Source of the DNA: Haliscomenobacter hydrossis DSM 1100
GTDB lineage: Bacteria > Bacteroidota > Bacteroidia > Chitinophagales > Saprospiraceae
Length of the DNA: 64,000 bases
Direction of reading: 5' to 3'
Assembly: GCF_000212735.1 (NCBI RefSeq)
Contig: NC_015510.1
Span: forward strand, 992,001 to 1,056,000
Shown here: piece after piece, positions 62,356 through 64,000 of the stretch
Position numbering within the stretch: the first letter of the stretch is position 1
Layout: each line of letters opens with the position of its first letter
Translations under genes and position numbers: made by a program
Notes under the pieces: model-generated
Database searches by the model: none
Told to the model about the DNA's origin: nothing
Seen by the model: the letters and a program-made list of their open reading frames with translations, nothing else

Positions 62356-62422
62356 TATCAACCCCTCAAAATAAGGTTGCCCCGGCTGCGTTGTAAAGCT
62401 ATACACCCACAATTCATATCCC

Positions 62423-63043
62423 ATGAACCATTTGTACGCCGCTTTGACGACCTTGTTTCTTTTTTTTCAAATGGCGATACTATCTAGTCAAACCTTGACT
62501 TTTATTGGATTAAACGGCTCTGGGTGGCCAAGAAACTTACAAGTTCGTGGGGTCTTGCAAGGCAGTATAGAAAAGAAAAACATTGCCCAACAAGTTGAAT
62601 TGGGCTACGTACGCCGCGAAAATTTCTCCATCCGCAATCCCATCTCCGGTGCGGCTTATTACTATCAACCACTAATTGGCGCATTTGAGCTCAGTGCTTT
62701 TTGGAAGATGAGCGTCAATTTCGATGAATTCCGATTTTTTGGACTGATTGGGCCAGCAATTTCACACGGCATTGAAGCCGAAGCATTCATCGTCGAGGAG
62801 TCTGGTCGTTCCTACCAAGCCATCATCCCCTGGGAAAAGCTGGGCATCAATCGTTGGGAATTGGGTGCCTATGCTGGCATGGGCATTGAAAGCATCACGA
62901 CAAAGGGGGTAAAAATTCAAATCGATTTCCGCTATTATTTTGGGCTAAGTGATCTGTTGCCCGGAGAGGCCTCTGCCTACAATGAAGGTGCCCTGTTGGG
63001 CATGGGGATCGGATTGCCTCTAGGGAGACGAATTGCGCATTAA
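62423..63043 (+). CDS. hypothetical outer-membrane-barrel-like protein
   Basis: 206 residues with a signal peptide (MNHLYAALTTLFLFFQMAIL, likely cleaved after SSQ). Strand-rich body (VELGYVRRENFSIRNPISGA, AGMGIESITTKGVKIQIDFR) and glycine-rich C-terminus fit a small outer-membrane or periplasmic barrel. The family is not recognised. It lies between palindromes at 62284 and 63046. Confidence 0.65.
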   Translation: MNHLYAALTTLFLFFQMAILSSQTLTFIGLNGSGWPRNLQVRGVLQGSIEKKNIAQQVELGYVRRENFSIRNPISGAAYYYQPLIGAFELSAFWKMSVNFDEFRFFGLIGPAISHGIEAEAFIVEESGRSYQAIIPWEKLGINRWELGAYAGMGIESITTKGVKIQIDFRYYFGLSDLLPGEASAYNEGALLGMGIGLPLGRRIAH

Positions 63044-63045
63044 GA

Positions 63046-63232
63046 AGGTTGAGGAGTTGAGGAGTTGAGGAGTTGAGGCTACCGCGAGCGACATCTGAGC
63101 CGATTTTGACAAGACAACAATGTCGCTTTGGTTTGGCGCTCGCGGCAGCCTCAACTTCTCAACCTCCTCAACTATCTCAACCTTCTCAACTATCTCAACC
63201 TTCTCAACTTCTCAACCTCCTCAACTTTTTCA
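63046..63232. repeat. iterated-word palindrome (GTTGAGGAG type), H1 copy 3
   Basis: Left GTTGAGGAGTTGAGGAG words (63046-63078), GGCTACCGCGAGCGACATCT core and GCGCTCGCGGCAGCCTCAAC, then many CTTCTCAACCTCCTCAACTA words to 63232. Flanks and GC core relate it to copies at 19389 and 51955, but the middle differs. Confidence 0.8.
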
Positions 63233-63275
63233 GGAAAAATTCCCATCTTAGCCTTTCCTACTAAAATGATAAGCG

Positions 63276-64000
63276 ATGAAAAAAATAGCACGCAGGAAAT
63301 TCCTGGAGCAAATGGCGATTGCCACGCCTATTGCTGCCATTCAGCCTTTTCACCTGATTAAAAGTATGAAAACCAGTCCGGCAGATAAGATCCGGATTGC
63401 CACCATTGGCATGGGCATTCAAGGGCATTACGATACCCGTTCTGCCCTGAAAGATCCCGGGGTTGAACTGGTAGCGGTAGCCGACTTGTACCAGGGACGG
63501 CTCGACCGCGCCAAGGCGGATTATGGCAACCAGCTTTTTGTGACCCGCGACTACCGCGAGGTTCTGCAAAGAAAAGATGTAGACGCCGTACTCATCGTCA
63601 CTTCCGACCACTGGCACGGACGAATTGCCCTCGACGCACTCGCTGCGGGCAAACACGTCTATTGTGAAAAACCGATGGTCAAACAGATTTCGGAAGGTTT
63701 AGTCGTGATTGAAGCCTGGAAAAAATCGGGCAAAACCATGCAAGTTGGCAGCCAACGCATCAGTGGTTCCGATGCTGCGGAGGCACGGCGCATGATTGCT
63801 GCAGGCGACATTGGTGCCATCAACTACATGGAATCCAACAGCGACCGGTTCAATTCGATCGGTGCCTGGAACTACTCCATTCCACCGGATGCTTCGCCGG
63901 CTACCGTAGATTGGGATACCTTTTTGGGCAATGCGCCCAAGCGGCCTTTTGATGCCACCCGCTTTTTCCGCTGGCGGAATTACCGCGACTATGGCACCGG
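63276..64000 (+). CDS. Gfo/Idh/MocA-family oxidoreductase, 3' end outside window
   Basis: 241 codons are visible, with no stop before the window end. The N-terminus (MKKIARRKFLEQMAIATPIA) resembles a twin-arginine or lipid-free export signal, common for Bacteroidota sugar oxidoreductases. The Rossmann motif IATIGMGIQGHYDT, a later SDHWHGRIALDALAAGKHVYCEKPM (EKP motif) and RFFRWRNYRDYGTG follow. It probably oxidises a sugar or inositol derivative in the periplasm with tightly bound NAD(P). ATG at 63276 is the first reasonable start. Confidence 0.85.
   Translation, partial: MKKIARRKFLEQMAIATPIAAIQPFHLIKSMKTSPADKIRIATIGMGIQGHYDTRSALKDPGVELVAVADLYQGRLDRAKADYGNQLFVTRDYREVLQRKDVDAVLIVTSDHWHGRIALDALAAGKHVYCEKPMVKQISEGLVVIEAWKKSGKTMQVGSQRISGSDAAEARRMIAAGDIGAINYMESNSDRFNSIGAWNYSIPPDASPATVDWDTFLGNAPKRPFDATRFFRWRNYRDYGT

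Noticed and set aside
1..64000. tRNA, rRNA, riboswitch or ParB-parS sites
   Set aside because: I looked for T-loop-type GGTTCGAATCC patterns, a TGTTTCACGTGAAACA-type parS and common riboswitch cores, and found none that can be defended. The GGTTCG words belong to palindromes.

Overview
The window looks like chromosome of a Bacteroidota bacterium, most likely of the Saprospirales (Haliscomenobacter-like; this is an inference). Supporting signs are PorV/PorQ, DUF5683 and type IX secretion (T9SS) tail proteins, promoters of the TTG-N20-TAnnTTTG type, few Shine-Dalgarno sites, a Bacteroidota-type tyrosine recombinase, and unusual long palindromes built from short reiterated words between genes.

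Layout. 1-1589: two minus-strand genes for coiled-coil proteins, the first running off the window. 1647-9977: an integrated element of about 8.3 kb with a tyrosine recombinase, small unknown genes, a membrane/coiled-coil protein, excisionase-like HTH proteins, a Rep_trans-like replication protein and a nuclease-like protein, bounded by a candidate 19-bp imperfect direct repeat. 10051-24981: ordinary chromosome (arginine deiminase, thioesterase, YihY/BrkB, PorV/PorQ, tricorn-type protease, patatin, DUF5683-ParB-ParA, UPF0173 hydrolase, S9 peptidase). 24982-27852: palindromes and three AT-rich genes with eroded cassette-type repeats. 27853-36077: a gene-cassette array. 36250-45954: pyrophosphatase, ClC channel, a frameshifted IS110-family element, RarA, an unknown protein, a CCA-adding/PcnB-type enzyme, DusB and a lipoprotein. 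46079-64000: MiaE, LolD, FolE, NDH-2, Kup, DUF721, LOG, an SLC13 permease, photolyase, TilS, a T9SS thioredoxin-fold protein, an HsdR_N-like protein, threonine dehydrogenase plus KBL, an S23-type four-helix-bundle protein, an outer-membrane protein and a partial Gfo/Idh/MocA oxidoreductase.

The main discovery is the array. Six consecutive units, all in + orientation, each end in a palindromic repeat (136-201 bp) that behaves like an integron attC site. In every unit the first 9-10 bases (GTTxxxxxx) are the exact reverse complement of the left end of that unit's own terminal repeat, and not of the neighbouring core. One 1188-bp unit is present twice, apparently identical, on either side of a different unit, with both breakpoints exactly at the GTTA core. 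This is the signature expected of circular cassettes integrated by an integron-type recombinase. No IntI-like gene is in the window, and the loop of each repeat carries two tandem copies of a 30-bp motif that I do not know from classical attC sites. Cargo includes DUF2490, an exported beta-carbonic anhydrase, an outer-membrane barrel, a lipoprotein plus MscS channel, MerC-GDCCVxC, a DUF1905/YdeI protein and a DUF2461 gene broken by an IS5-family element.

A second system-like pattern is the set of intergenic palindromes made of reiterated words (GTTCGGGG, GTTGAGAAG, GTTGATGAG, CACAGAT, AACGGAT). One family member, made of GTTGATGAGG words, encloses a gene for an S23/IVS-type four-helix-bundle protein, and an ORF-free relative of the same word family lies 1.2 kb upstream.
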